Position numbers and translations under genes: made by a program
The notes under the pieces: generated by a model
The model's database searches: none
Seen by the model: the letters and a program-made list of their open reading frames with translations, nothing else
Told to the model about the DNA's origin: nothing
In this document: positions 1 to 12,150 of the stretch, piece after piece
Numbering within the stretch: the first letter of the stretch is position 1
How the letters are laid out: the number at the start of each line of letters is the position of its first letter
DNA from: Phragmites australis
Taxonomy: Eukaryota; Streptophyta; Magnoliopsida; Poales; Poaceae
NCBI RefSeq assembly: GCF_958298935.1
Contig: NC_084941.1
Coordinates: forward strand, 12,374,001-12,438,000
Length of the DNA stretch: 64,000 nucleotides
Direction of reading: 5' to 3'

Positions 1-1190
1 AGATAAGCTAAAGGTATGTAATAAGAAAATGTGAACCATAAATAAATACAGTTACATGGAAGAGCACGATATAAATATAAGAGAATATATTTGGAGATTA
101 GAATTTAGAAAACACACCCGATCCTTTTCCTTTGCATCTCTTTTCTCACTGTTTTACTTCTTAAATGGCCTTTATTTCCATCTTAACCTAGCAATGGTGC
201 AGCCGCATCAACTTGTTTTGCAGGGCTTTATACTGGTTACTAAAATAAGCTATCGTTGTTACAACAAATAACCTATTTCACAGAGTAACCATCTCTGGCA
301 TGTACTTGAATCTATTCCGATTTAGTCCATCCATTATCAGCAGCTGCCCTATAGATTAGACACGGATCATGTTAGGATGGAGAAAATCATAGCTAGCTGT
401 GAGAGGATAGCATCAAACACCTGCCGCCGACAGCCGCGGCAGCCTCCTCCTCTTCAGAAGGAGGACCGGTTGGGTTCACGGAGTGGCCGCTTCCCTGACC
501 TAGTCGTATGAGAGCCGCTCACACGGCAGTATTAGGGGATCCTTCACCCGAATGATGCGTGGTGCCTTGGCATGTATAAGGGGATCTAGGTTTTGAATTT
601 TTCTGAGATGATCCAGATTCTGAATTGACCATTATTTTGATTCTTTTTCTAGCTTACTGAATCAGTAAGATAGGTTTTTTTTTCTAAAGCAATTGCCAAA
701 TATGCTATTACCCCTTGCAAAGTACATGACATTGGGAGCAATGCATTAATTTTGTCAATCTAAATCTTCCAGTTCTACCTTGACACACTCTTCGTACATG
801 ATATATGGTACTTAGCGTTCATGCTTAGACCCTGTAATTCATAACACCAAAGATATGCAGACATCGATTAAGAGAAGATCCACTCTGCATACAAGATGAC
901 ACGCTATTTGCTTGAATCAAATATGGATTATAAGTGGAGAGTTCAAGGATCCGGAGCAAAAATGTGAACGCACACCTATGCACAATTCCTTATTTCCTCA
1001 CCCAAAGTCCCCACATTGAGGGGCTCCAAGTGGTGAAGGATCGTTCTGCTCCAAGAATCCAAACCCCACCTACGCAACCACCAACTCGCCGGATATTGCT
1101 TGCAGGCATTGTTCAAAATCTAAGCCCAAGATCTCAACTTTGACACTAAAGTCTCTGATTCTGAAATATTTAACTACCATTCTACTCAAA
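1..1190. other. No recognisable gene
   Basis: AT-rich sequence with one GC-rich patch near 420-560. I see no coding exon, transposon terminus or RNA gene that I can support. It could hold downstream exons or the 3' end of the minus-strand exon at 1287-1613, but no reading frame convinced me. Confidence 0.4.
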
Positions 1191-1286
1191 GATCTAAACT
1201 TTATACCACGGCGCGGCGGCGCCCGTGAGATCTGGACTGATCCATGGTTCAGACGGAGAAGGGAGACAAGGGAGGGCCGTAAGTAC

Positions 1287-1613
1287 CTTGCGCTTGATCT
1301 CGTGGATGGGACTCTCGCTATCCTCGACGTCGGGCACGAAGGCCGCTGGCATGCAGCCCGAGTCCCGTGACACGGTGGTGACGCAGGTGGCGGCGAGCGA
1401 GGTGAAGATCTCGTCATTGATGTAGTCCTCGTCGGCCTTGCCATCGGCGTTAGTGAGGTCGTCGAGGACAGGCGCCGCCTCCATGCCTGGCGCGTGCAGC
1501 CTTCTGACGGCGAGGCGCTCCCACTCGTGGTCCTTGAGGTGGCGTTCGAGGTCCACGATGGTGGGGTCGAATGGGATCTGGTGCGGTGGCCGCTCAAGGT
1601 GAGCAGCAAGGTG
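1287..1613 (-). CDS. Unidentified coding exon (partial gene)
   Basis: The minus strand is open from just after a TGA at 1616-1614 down to 1287, where the frame runs into a canonical splice donor (AAG|GTACTT). Composition is protein-like: an acidic stretch with repeated D/E around residues 40-55 of the exon, mixed hydrophobics, and no low-complexity bias. There is no in-frame ATG before the upstream stop, so this is more likely an internal exon than a first exon. I do not recognise the family. The overlapping minus-strand frame that starts with ATG at 1675 is Ser/Arg/Thr-rich and looks like a shadow. The partner exons were not found, so the gene may be a fragment. Confidence 0.35.
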
Positions 1614-2640
1614 TCAAGGCGGCGAGGTGCACCGTCAGGGTGAGACGCCGAGTGGCCAGCGGCGGGCGCTAGCATGTGAGATGAGGGTGTGGGTGTGCCG
1701 TTAGGGAGATTGGCGAGCGTGAGGTTTCTAAATTAGCGTAACACGGGGAAGGAAAGTGATAATAGGAGATGGTGGAGAATCCTCGTAATTCGTGTATTTT
1801 ATAGAAGTATAGATTTTTAAGTGTATTTTTTAAAATAAATTGATAGGAGAGCTGTCATGTTACGTTAAAATTGGCTTGGTAGAGATTTAGATTCTTTCAT
1901 AAATATTTCGGTTTCAGATTCTCTCTTAAAACGTTTCTCTCGTGAATCAGAATCACTTCTGTAAATTGTTTGGCTAGCTGGATTCGATGATGGTTATGCA
2001 ATGGACCAATTTACCCTATCCTGATTAGCTTTTTTTATATATTTTTCAGTGAGTATTTCACTGAGCAATTGACCAAATTCAATTTTTTGCTAGATATAAA
2101 AAAGACAAATACTTCACAAATTGCATACACATAAATAATGTCCTTTGGCCATCTTACATGTGGGACCCATAGTTGCATTGTCTCAACTTAGCCACCATTC
2201 AATAAACACCATCCTCGTCCTATCTCGCCAATCTACCATCTCTCTCTATCTATGAATCTATCTATAGCAAACCCCCAGCTCGATTGTCTGCTCCACCTTT
2301 GAGCTCAACGCCCGTCACCACCGCTTTCGTCCGCTGTCGGATCCGGTATCCATCGACCGCGCATGGGTGGCACGTGGAGGTGCAGCTGAAGGGCCACCAT
2401 GGGCGGGGGGCGAAGCCGATGGTAGCCGGGACGTGGGTGTGGTGACAAACTGGGAAGGAACGCGACATGAAACGGGAGAAACACCTCCTAGGTCATTTCG
2501 TTTATGAAGATGTTTTTCTGGGAGCGTTTCGGCAGATTCATGTAGAAACATTTCTCCTCCAACGTTGTTTGGTATAGATCTTGCTGAAACTGTCGAAAAT
2601 CTGGAGTGTTTCAACCATCCAAACGAGGCTTAGTTATAGA
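1614..2640. other. Intergenic, no feature recognised
   Basis: AT-rich to about 2250, then a GC-richer patch (2280-2470) with short open frames on the minus strand that show no domain. No transposon ends were identified. Confidence 0.4.
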
Positions 2641-5600
2641 GAGAATCCCGGAATAGGGTGGTACAACAAACATAGACAACCGAAGAGGTTAGCCCGATAC
2701 AGGAAAGGAACCTATTCGCACTAGGTGAGGTGCCCTACGCACCATGCCCCCACTAAGGACCAAAGGTTAGCTTCATCCTTAATCTTTTGTGCGACCAGAA
2801 GTGTGCGAAGTTTCTTCCTCTCAAATATTATGGCGTTGTGCTCTTTACAAATCTCTCATTAGGCTAGGATGATAAGCGATCTCAGACTTCTATCTGAGAT
2901 GTTTGGGCAAGTTGCTAAGGTTCTCCACAACCTATGGGTGGACATTGTTGATGACCATGAATCTAGTTGAAGCATCGAAAGTGTAGCCCACTGCACGAAG
3001 AAGGATGCACCTTGAAAATCTACATTCCACGAATAGATGAAGGCTAGACTCTAGTATCTATCTGCATAGCATGTAGTAAGGACCATGGGGCCAACCCCTT
3101 AAAAATAGCCTATCCAATGTCTATCGTTTGTTTTGTTTTGCCAACCAGATGAAGAATATGCATTTCTGCAGAAACCTGTTTCCGTGGAACCTAGGAATTA
3201 CGCTTCTTGGTAGAAGCCACTGAGTATTCGTCGTTTTTTGTGAATTTTCAAGTGATGTTATCTTGGATATTCGGTCTCAGCTCCACCCGACGGATGGCAC
3301 TCCAGAGGTGTATGAGTTCCACGATGAGCTGGCCTATAAATCCTGTCATGTAGGTTAGGTCTGGCAACCAGGAGTTACTATTGATGTTGCCAGGTAGGGA
3401 ACATTCTTTAGCTATCGACGTCAAAAAGATTAATGGAGCAACATCTTTTGGCCGTTGGCTTTGGAACCATGTAGAGTGCCAGAAAGACGTCCTTGCACCA
3501 TTGTCGATGGAGATGGTGGTGCATGCCACGAACAACAATTTATCGGTGTCATTGCATGGGATCTCCGTTCCTATTTAGGATCTTTGCCGGCCCTTCCAAT
3601 CCTGCCACAACCATCACAACCAAAGAGCCATAGCAAAGTTTTGCAGAATAAGTATGCCAAGATCGCCTCTACTTGTAAGCCTACAAACCCACTTCCAATT
3701 GACCTTGCACTTCCCCCATGTTAAAGCCTCTATTCCCGCCCAAAGGAAACACATTCTCATTGTGTCAATTGCTTTTATGATATGCTTCGATGCGTGCAGG
3801 GTGGTTAGTAGAAAGATCGATTGGGATGAGGGCACCAACTTGACCACCGTTAGCCTTCCGCTTGGGGCGATGAGTCTTCTTTTCCATCGAGCCGAAGTGG
3901 CAGACGCATTGTCAATTAGAGGTTGAAAGTCTAACCCTCTTTAGGCATGAGAACCCATTGTTGTTCAAGTTGTAGAAAGTGGAGGCTGCCACCATAATGT
4001 CATGCTTAATGATATTCTATAATTTTTTTTTGAAGAAAATCCATGTGAAGCCATCAGGCGCTGCGCCTTGTCTAGTGGCATCGCATTGATAGCGTGGAAA
4101 ATTTTATCTTCAGTGAAAGGTTCCACTAACTGTTGTAACTCAGTGCCTGCCCAACCCAGTCATTCCCAGTTTAGGTCTGTAGCATGGGGCAAAGGGAATC
4201 TCGTGATCACCAAAAAGTATTATTTTATGATGGTCTCCTTTTCATCATATCTGACAGCTCATCCTAGCTTGGTGCTTCTGTAGCCTCTGGATGTGGTTCT
4301 TTCTCCTCCTAGCATTCACTCTGAGGCGGAAGAATTTGGTGTTGGCATCTCCTTCCTTTAGGTATGTTATCCCCGAAGCTTGCCTTTACTAGGCCCTCTC
4401 AATGATCGCAAAACTCATAACTCTCTTCTTTAGCTGAGCGTGAAGACGGTGCTCCTCGGCTGACAACACCTTGGATTCTTGCATGGTGTCTAAGCGTAGG
4501 ATGACATTTGAGCCATAAGTAGTTTAATCTTAGCATATGAGAATGTCCCTTGGCTCCAGAATCTGAGCTCCATTGCCATGGCATGGAGTTTCTGGTTTAG
4601 TCTGAGGAAAGGATGTGTGCCGAACGTGGGCTGGTTCCAGGCTACAGTGACAACTTCTAAGAAACCTAGGATCTAGGTCTAGAAATTCTAGAACTCAAAG
4701 GTTCTAGGGTGTTTAGGGACACTCTGGTTTGAAAGGAGTAGTGGGTAGTGGTTAGAATGTGTTGTGGATAGTGTGTGCAGTACGTGGTTGTCGAAGGTTG
4801 TGTTCTATTCCATGTTGCAGAAGACTCTGTCTAAATGGACCAGAGTTGGATTTTATCTTTCATTACTCCAGGTGAGCTTTCGATTTTGGAGATTTATTTC
4901 ATGAGGTTCACACTCATTTAGCACATCCCGGAAGTGGCCTATTAGCATGTAGTTTAACCTTTCTATCGTTCTTGTCACTACCCCTATTATAAGCCATTTT
5001 TGTCCCGGAGATGGTCTAGTGTTCTTGATCTCAAGAAGAAAGGCAATTTTCCCATTGGCCCTTGTTGGACCATAGACTAAGGTTAATCGGAAAGAGGTTG
5101 AGCACTCTTTGACTGTCACATCCGTGAAGATGTGTAAATCACTGGTTGAGATGTTCTCAACATGCAGGACATTGTCGTTCCAGAGTAGTAAAAGACCCCC
5201 TCAAACTCCTCGAACCCTGATAGACGGTTGGTATGTTAAATCGGGAAGCCTGTTTTAAGGCTCCACATTACATAGTCTTGTTTCTTGAAGACATGCAAGA
5301 TGATAGGCCGTTGTAGTCTTGGTTTCATGGACCACATTCAGTCGAGCAGCTGAGTTCAAGCCGCGAATGTTCCAACATAAAATGTCTATGTTAGGACCTA
5401 TCATCCGTCACCGTGAAAAAAACTTGACGCCCTGAGCAGGCTAGCAAGTGGATTTAGAATGTTGGACGGATGCTGCAGGCAAAAACCAACATGCTTGGAA
5501 GCTTGATTTGGGCCGAAGTTGTTGGCCATAAGGTCTTGGTCCAGTACAATACATTGGAGGAGATGGCCAAAGTTGCTGGCCATACAAGGGCCTGATAGTT

Positions 5601-6198
5601 TTATATCGCAACATGGAGAAACCAAAAGGCGCCAAGACACGAGCAACACCTACAAATTAGGTAGTCCCCAGAACCATCTCACCTTGAATCCTAGGGATAC
5701 TGTCACCAGGGACGGCCAAGAGCGCATTGTTTATGTTGTCTGCCTTCGCATAGTCGATGTTGAAGAGGGTGGTGAGGGCCTCGATCAACTTCATTTGAAG
5801 TAGACCATTGAATATGGTGGCATATTCCTGCAAAGTAACTTCCAATGGTTGAAGGTCATCATGTAGAAGGTCTAGCTTTCCACACAGATTTCTTGGGGTC
5901 CATTGTATGCAGGTCATTGGTAAGGGTGCAGTGAGTCAGGTCATATTGGAGTCCCATGGGTTTTAGACATGATGGGGGTGGGTTCGGGTGTGAAATTTGA
6001 TCTACGAGGCCGTCAGGCCGGGGCCTCGATTTCAGGCAGGTCTTAGGCCAGGGTGGCTTCTGCACCTGTAGGTCCCCCACGGGCCACGGATGTAGCCCGC
6101 GACCTCCCCACTCCCCCACTCGTTTGTCAAGCAAGCGGTGAACCCATTTCCTTTCTTGAGGGCAGCTTCTGCCTTCTCACTCGTGATGAGCATGGTGG
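2640..6198 (-). mobile_element. Degraded LINE (non-LTR retrotransposon)
   Basis: Reading down the minus strand, the pieces fall in the order of a plant L1-type LINE. An ORF1/linker-like segment lies near 5900-5660, the start of the endonuclease at 5395-5260, more endonuclease at 5119-4853, the pre-RT region at 4480-4300, the RT entry at 4170-4020, the post-RT region at 3847-3614 and the RT-associated zinc-binding region at 3538-3190. No poly(A) tail is visible near 2640, so the 3' limit is approximate. Upstream the element is cut by the solo LTR starting at 6204. Many stops and frameshifts show that it is dead. Confidence 0.8.
3190..5395 (-). pseudogene. LINE ORF2 pseudogene (endonuclease / reverse transcriptase)
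   Basis: ORF2 of a LINE nicks target DNA and reverse-transcribes the element RNA. The endonuclease N-terminus shows the CWNIRGLNS motif (about 5375-5350). The VYGP segment and the TWSN motif follow at 5119-4853. The pre-RT block ends in the typical EGDANTKFF motif (about 4350-4320), and the RT entry has a PFTEDEIF-like segment near 4110. From about 4020 the sequence jumps straight to the post-RT region (FLWAG, VNWKWVCR near 3750-3690), so the whole palm, including the YADD active site, is missing. The C-terminal SFWH.TW region (3500-3460) is followed by a frame with a Trp-to-stop change near 3240. Neither enzyme can be functional. Confidence 0.78.
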
Positions 6199-6972
6199 GA
6201 CCCTGTAGGATCAAGGATACCGACTAGAGGAGGGGTGAATAGGCAGTTTTAAAACTAATTGCTAAGCAATCAAGAAAATTTTCAAAAATAAACTAAGAAT
6301 CACTAGAGCAATACGTAGAACAACTAAGAGCTAAGTTGAGGTTCGCAAACCTAGGGTGACATGCAACAATTTATAATCTAGGAAGATAAATTACTTGAAG
6401 TAAATTGCATGAAAGTAAATAACTCGATGATAAGGTAAATAGCTCAAAGATGACACAAGAGATTTTTTCCCGTGGTATCGGTGATTTGCCAATTACTTCT
6501 AATCCACGTTGAGGTGAGTTCAAGCTTTAAACTGCTTCTCTATCAAGTATTCAATTCTCACACGAGAAATGGCTCATTCTAGCAACTTGACCTTAAGCCG
6601 GAAATGAACAAGAACTACTCAAAACCTCAATTTCACTAGTGAAACACTTTACCACTCCGGCAAGGCGGTCTCAAACCTCTCACAATCACCACCACGACTT
6701 TTTCACAATCTTCCTTGGAGGACTCGATGGTGCCACAACCTCCAAGACGTCTAGGAGGCGGCAACCTCCAAGAGTACTAAGTTGATGATGCTTGCTTGAA
6801 GGATCACAAGGGCCAAATTACTCAAACTATTTGAAATTATGCACTAGTTGCTCTCAACCTCTCAAAGATGCAATCACCGAGTTAATAGATAGGGAGAGTG
6901 AAGGGCTAGAGCTCAAAGTGTTATATTTATGTGCTAGAGTCAAGAAACCCATTCAATGAACCAGCCATGCCC

Positions 6973-6981
6973 TTATTTATA
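6973..6981 (-). promoter_or_regulatory. TATA box of the solo LTR
   Basis: TATAAATAA on the minus strand, preceded by GAG and followed by GGGCATGG, directly downstream of the palindrome array. It fixes the LTR orientation as minus. Confidence 0.6.
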
Positions 6982-7033
6982 CTCTTTTACCCAAAATCTA
7001 ACCATTACTGCTGTTCTGACAGCTTTGCGCAAG

Positions 7034-7380
7034 TGGCGGTCAGACTGCAGCACGAGTGGCGGTCAGACCGCCCCGTACAACGGCCATAGACAACAGTCAA
7101 AATTAATTCTGACATAGCCTGGCGGTTAGACCGCCATCCTTCTCGGTCAAACCGACACAGCCTTGGCAGTCAGATCGACGAACCCTGCGATCAGACAGTA
7201 TGACCTAAAACTCTCTGTGTGATTCTCGGTCAGACCGGCCCTCGATCAGACCGAGACTTAGATTTACTCAGAGTTTTTAGAAGACTTTATACAGTGGTCA
7301 GACCACCACTCTCAAAGAGGCAAGACTGCCCTGATTCATTATACAGCGGTCAGACCGCCGCCTGGCCCGGTCAGACCGCC
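7034..7380. repeat. Palindrome array GGCGGTCAGACCGCC in solo LTR
   Basis: About ten degenerate copies of a 15-bp near-palindrome (best copy 7058-7072, others near 7120-7135, 7228-7255, 7293-7308 and 7347-7380). Each pairs with itself around a central A. The cluster lies just upstream of the minus-strand TATA box, the position where maize Sireviruses carry their palindromic cis-regulatory region. Confidence 0.8.
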
Positions 7381-7769
7381 AACACATAGGAGCACCCAAA
7401 TGCAGTCTTTTCGACTGTTTTTCTCAAACTATAATTTTCAACTCTATATGAAATGCAAGTTTGAGCAATTTGGTACCACAGAAATTTTAAGTAAACTCAC
7501 ATCAACCCCTCTTAATAGGACGGCACTTATCCTATCAATCCGATCAATTTTTCTTCTCTAATCTCCATTGACCGATAAAAGAAAATACCCTACAATTATA
7601 CCTTTGCCTTGAGCTAGCCATTCTTCATGCTTTTCACTCATGCAACTTCTAGCTCTGCAACACCTTTGTGACTAACATTTTCATAACTCATTCAAATATA
7701 TTAGTTCACAAAAGATATATTATCATTAATTACCAAAACACGAATTAAGGGCCTAGATGCTTCAGACCC

Positions 7770-8815
7770 GCGACATCATTTAACTATGTGGCTCCGAGGA
7801 GATGCTCTAGGGGCTACACGCCATGCGCCGCCGTGCCCATGTGTTTGAACAACACAATGCCCCTCCTAGTGATGGGGGTGGAGACGTTAGGACCCACACC
7901 GTAGTGGCTGAGGAATCCGCAAGAGGCCACGTTGACGCTCGATAGCTTAAGGCCTACGAGCGCACCCAGTACCTCACACCCGCCCTATCACGCGCATATG
8001 TGGTTTGTGCAGACACGTACCTCTACCTCTCTGGAAGCGCGAGGTGGAGCAGGCCTCTAGCGTTGAGGCATTGAAGAGCCACCGCCTCAACATTGGGGAG
8101 GAGCCATCATCGTGTTGCTGGTCTTGGGAAGATGAGCCGCCACCGAGAGTTGTGAGGTCGGGGAAGGAAGACATATCTAGGCTCCTCCTCCTTGGGTTTT
8201 GGGTCCTCCATCGGGTCTCAGGCCCCCTTCATGGCCAGTGTTGTTTTGCACCCGGTAAGTATTTCGAAGTCGAATCAGGTTTGATATCTCAGTTTTTGGA
8301 TCGAGTGCATTCTCGCTCTAACCACCCTTACCCAACCCATTGCCACCCTTATTCATTGGGCGCGCATTTTGCACCGCACTGTTTTGAGGAGGCCAGAGAG
8401 CTCCAAAGTGAATGCATGCCCTTTCTCCACCAAAACCTCTCTTAGACATAGGCGCATCCCAAACCCAATTGGATTCACATCGACTTGGAGATCTGTGTAC
8501 AAGACGTTGGCCAGCTCGATGTAGCATGAGCTCTCTCATTGCGACGTAACTGACGACCATCATCATAGCCACCCTCCCTAGCCGCGGATTCAAAAGTTGT
8601 AGCTCTGGAGCTACAGCCAAGGTGAGTAATGGCAGGGTGACACCTGTGTTGAGGTATGTGGCTGCAATTCAAACCAAGGTGTGGATGCTTGGTGATGTCA
8701 TCATAGGATGGTGGAGGATTGGTGGATGCAATTAGTGTCTCCGAGACAACTATGTCGTCGGGTTGGAGAGTTTGAGACCTTGGCTAAGGCAACAGCGACG
8801 ACGGCAGCATGTCGA
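7770..8815. other. No supported gene
   Basis: GC-richer sequence with overlapping open frames on both strands (for example 8005-8445 +). None shows a domain, splice structure or a start context that stands out. It may be a continuation of the LINE 5' region displaced by the solo LTR, but I could not confirm this. Confidence 0.4.
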
Positions 8816-9066
8816 TGTGTTGTTCGCTAGTCACATGTGCTGTTCACTAGTTGGAGGTATTGTTCACTGGTTGGAGTTCACAGGTTAGAGTACTGTTCAT
8901 CTAATCAGAGGTACTGTTCATCTAGTCGGGGGTATTGTTCACTTGGTTGGAGTACTGCTCACCTGGTTGGAGTACTGTTCATCTGGTTGGAGTAATGATC
9001 TCATTCCCCCGTTAAGCCAACGATCACTGTAATAGCCATTATAAATGCCAAATCTTGTCATCAACA
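8816..9066 (-). repeat. 3' LTR fragment of the gypsy element
   Basis: On the minus strand it starts TGTTGATGACA directly after a purine tract (9067-9090, AAAAAAATAGGGGGCATG), the expected layout of a 3' LTR start. It then contains about eight degenerate GTACTGTTCA(C/T)CTGG units (8820-9000). Similarity to the partner LTR ends near 8816, so the 3' part is lost or unrecognisable. Confidence 0.6.
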
Positions 9067-10439
9067 CATGCCCCCTATTTTTTTGGCAAAGCTTGCATAC
9101 CAAAAAATAAACCTAACTCTCAAACATGACTACAAGCCCAGGATTATTACTACTTAAACACCGGCTCTTATTCCCTCGGACGACAAAAACAATTCATATT
9201 TCTAGTTTAGATATCCCTTTAAGCATACTAATTTAACCGAAAAAAGTTCTAACAAATGTTTTGGCTTTTAATGCATAATAACAATGTTTTGGATATGACT
9301 ATAGCAACCGATCACATACATCCCCTTTTAATGATACCCAACTAAAATATGAAGACTTATAAAACGACATCCAAGGATTATACCAAGTCCATAATGGATA
9401 TTCAAACATACCCGCATAATGAGTCAATGACATCTGGATTGGCACAATAGATGATAAAAAAGTGATGATATGGTTGCTAATGATCTTGGTACCCGTATGC
9501 AAACTTTTGGATCCCCATGGCTAACCAAGACTATGTTGATTAGTTTTTTCATCCTCACGCTTGTCCTGAAGTTGTTTGGATGTCGACTTCGACTCTGTCT
9601 TTTAGGTAGCTTCAATAATCATTATTTGAATATTAGCTTCAACCTTTTTGCTACCCTTAGGGACCCAAACCATCTTCCTCTCCTTCAACCTTTGTGCACA
9701 AGGTTGCTGCAGCAATCTTCCTTTCTGTGTATATGATAAACCGAGTGAACATCGTCTCGGTTGTGGCTTTGCATCAGGCAACATAGACACTCGTTCCTTT
9801 TTTATGCACATCCAACTTTCTTTTAAATGCAGCCAAACCTGGTGCTTTTTGCATTGCTTCTGGCTGAATTCACAATATCATTGCCTCCCCGTTCAGCCCA
9901 TATACTAGTCTGGACATCATCAGTATTCTTGTGACTAGCTCTATTGAAATCCCATGTCGGGCAAGGAAGAAATGCAGTTGGAAGATATCCCCAAGGTATG
10001 GGCATTGTCGGCCTGTATGACAGAAACATATCCTCTTCATTGGCACTCCTCTGTTGATAACGCTGACCATCAAATTCTTGCTTTGATGATGATCTCGATC
10101 ATCTAAAATTATTAAACCGACTAGCATTTACCTTGTCGGTCTTTTCCTTCTCATACTTAGCCAGAAGCTCTTTGAATGTAATCCTCAGCTTTATATTTGT
10201 GTAGCTCTAGCGTTTGATGCTTTAACATTATCCTTAGCCTTGACTTGTCGATAACCTTTAGGGACCCAAACCATATTATTCTTTCTGCCATATGTTTTGC
10301 TAGTCTTTTAGTTCTATTATCAATGAACTTGTTGTCTATTACTATTTTCTCTCCTTTGGTTGTATCAGTCCTTTCCGGCCAAATCAACACTTTCTTGTTC
10401 TCACCACTAATCATATTTATAGGGGGATTTTTTATCTAA

Positions 10440-12150
10440 CTGATGCCCCCTGTCTTTAGACAACCTGCAAACTTCAATCGACCTTCATTAATAGCTGATT
10501 GTATTTATCAATGAAACATATTGCAATCATTAGTACTATGAGTAAATAAATTATGCCATTTTATAATATGAGCACCCTTTCAACTCTTCACGTGAAGGTA
10601 TAACATGATGATCAAGCACCTCTCTTGCAATAAAATATTAAAAATCTGATCACACTTGGTAAAATCAAATATATACCTTCTCATTCTCAGTCGATTCTTT
10701 TGTGGAGATGGCTTTAAAGCTAAGCAAACGAATGGTTCAGATTTGATACCTACCCATTCGGCTACACATTTGTTTTTGTTTCATTTGTCCGATATTTCAG
10801 AATTATATTTCATTTCACGAATATTGATATCTTCAAATTCTTTCAGTCTCGACCTTGTATCTCTAAATCTAAAATAATCACAAAACTTATGCCTCATTTG
10901 TGACCAAGTGTAGACCGAGTTTAGAACAAGTAAAACAATCCATATGAATACCGCCTAAGAAAGATGATGAGAATAATTCTAACTTTAACATACCAACCTT
11001 CCTATATGATGCAATAAATTGGCCGACAAATCCCACAGCGATTCTACTATCCTTACTTATGAAATTTGCAAGTTCTAGCACTTTAAAACCCCGTGGATAT
11101 GTGACCGTATTATCATATTTAGAGTACGGTCTTCTAAATACAAATATTGCATTATCAAATTTTATTTCAAATTTTTCTTGCAACACACTATTAATTTGCT
11201 TATTCATATTATCTTCTCTACCCAATCTTTCAGAATCATTAAGCATATACCACCAAAAGATTTATCTATCGAAACTATAAAATCAGATTGGAGAGCAGAT
11301 AAAGTAGTTGCAAATTGTACCTCTTTTAGTAGGGTATCAATGGGTGAAAACTCTTTTATTTTAATGACACCTTGCTTTGTTTTTCGATAGCACGGAAGTA
11401 GCTCTTTCTGATGTTCTTGCAATTCTGCTTCAATCGCGCTATGATCTTCTTCAGATAATTCATCAAGCACAAATGTATTGTCGTTACGATGTCAGCTATA
11501 CGCATAGGTATGACCTAAACACCTTCATCTTGGTCTCGATCATCAATTATTTTAGTATGAAATTCAAATGGTAAAACTATAGCCTCAATTGTGTCCGATC
11601 ATTCAGTAGTAGCTTGCCTTTGTTCTTTTTCTGAGACTAATTCTTATCCTTTATTAGAATTAAAACGTTTCTTCACAATTTCATCTACTTTCTCCCAAAA
11701 AGCTACATATATTATATATGTTTTGGCTTCTTTTCTAACACCAGATTGCCCCTAATACTTTTAGGCCCTATATGTTGCTCGGCCGTGGGCCGAGTAGATG
11801 TGGAATCAACTTGTCATTCTGGGCTAAAAGTATATAGCTTTGAGGTATCACAAGAATATGATATTGTGGACTGCACATATGGTGTATCTTGTTTGGAAAC
11901 ACTAAAATAGTTTTTTGGTAATGAACTATAAGGAATACTGAAAGTTTGGGGTGGTGTAGGGGATACACTATATGCTACATTATTGTATGGAGACACATAC
12001 ATACTCGTTGAATTCTCATCTATTCGGTTATGATCATTAGTGACATATGGAGCCGAATTAGATGTCTTAGGTGTTGCATATGATGCTGAAAAAGTATAGG
12101 ACGTAACTTTCATTCTAGTAACATATGATGAATCAAAATAATTAGCCAAA
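10440..12150 (-). pseudogene. gag pseudogene of the gypsy element
   Basis: Gag forms the cytoplasmic particle of Ty3/gypsy elements. On the minus strand a Tyr/Ser-rich N-terminal part (12,149-11,814) is followed by a charged region (11,470-11,204). Next comes the gag core with the YPRGFKV motif and a VGQF(I/L)A segment (about 11,110-10,990), then a segment typical of grass gypsy gags with KWHN..THSTND and IQSAINEGRLKF (about 10,590-10,460). Several stops and frameshifts separate these pieces. The order and motifs fit gag, but I cannot place the clade. Confidence 0.65.

Larger units (their letters stand above)
6204..7764 (-). mobile_element. Solo LTR, Sirevirus-like Ty1/copia (Maximus/Opie type)
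   Basis: The element begins TGTAGGATC and ends CTTCA, and is flanked by a perfect 5-bp TSD, GACCC, at 6199-6203 and 7765-7769. No internal region lies between the ends, so it is a solo LTR of 1,561 bp. On the minus strand it starts TGAAGCATCTAGGCCC, a start I recognise from grass Sirevirus LTRs. A minus-strand TATAAATA box (6981-6974) sits directly downstream of an array of palindromes (7034-7380). That order matches a Sirevirus U3 read on the minus strand. It lies inside or at the 5' edge of the LINE remnant. Confidence 0.85.

Noticed and set aside
1070..1675. 201-codon minus-strand frame overlapping the exon at 1287-1613
   Set aside because: Ser/Thr/Arg-rich and runs through the splice donor of the better frame; treated as a shadow.
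8005..8445. 146-codon frame on the + strand
   Set aside because: Competing frames of similar length on the other strand, no family motif, no splice structure.
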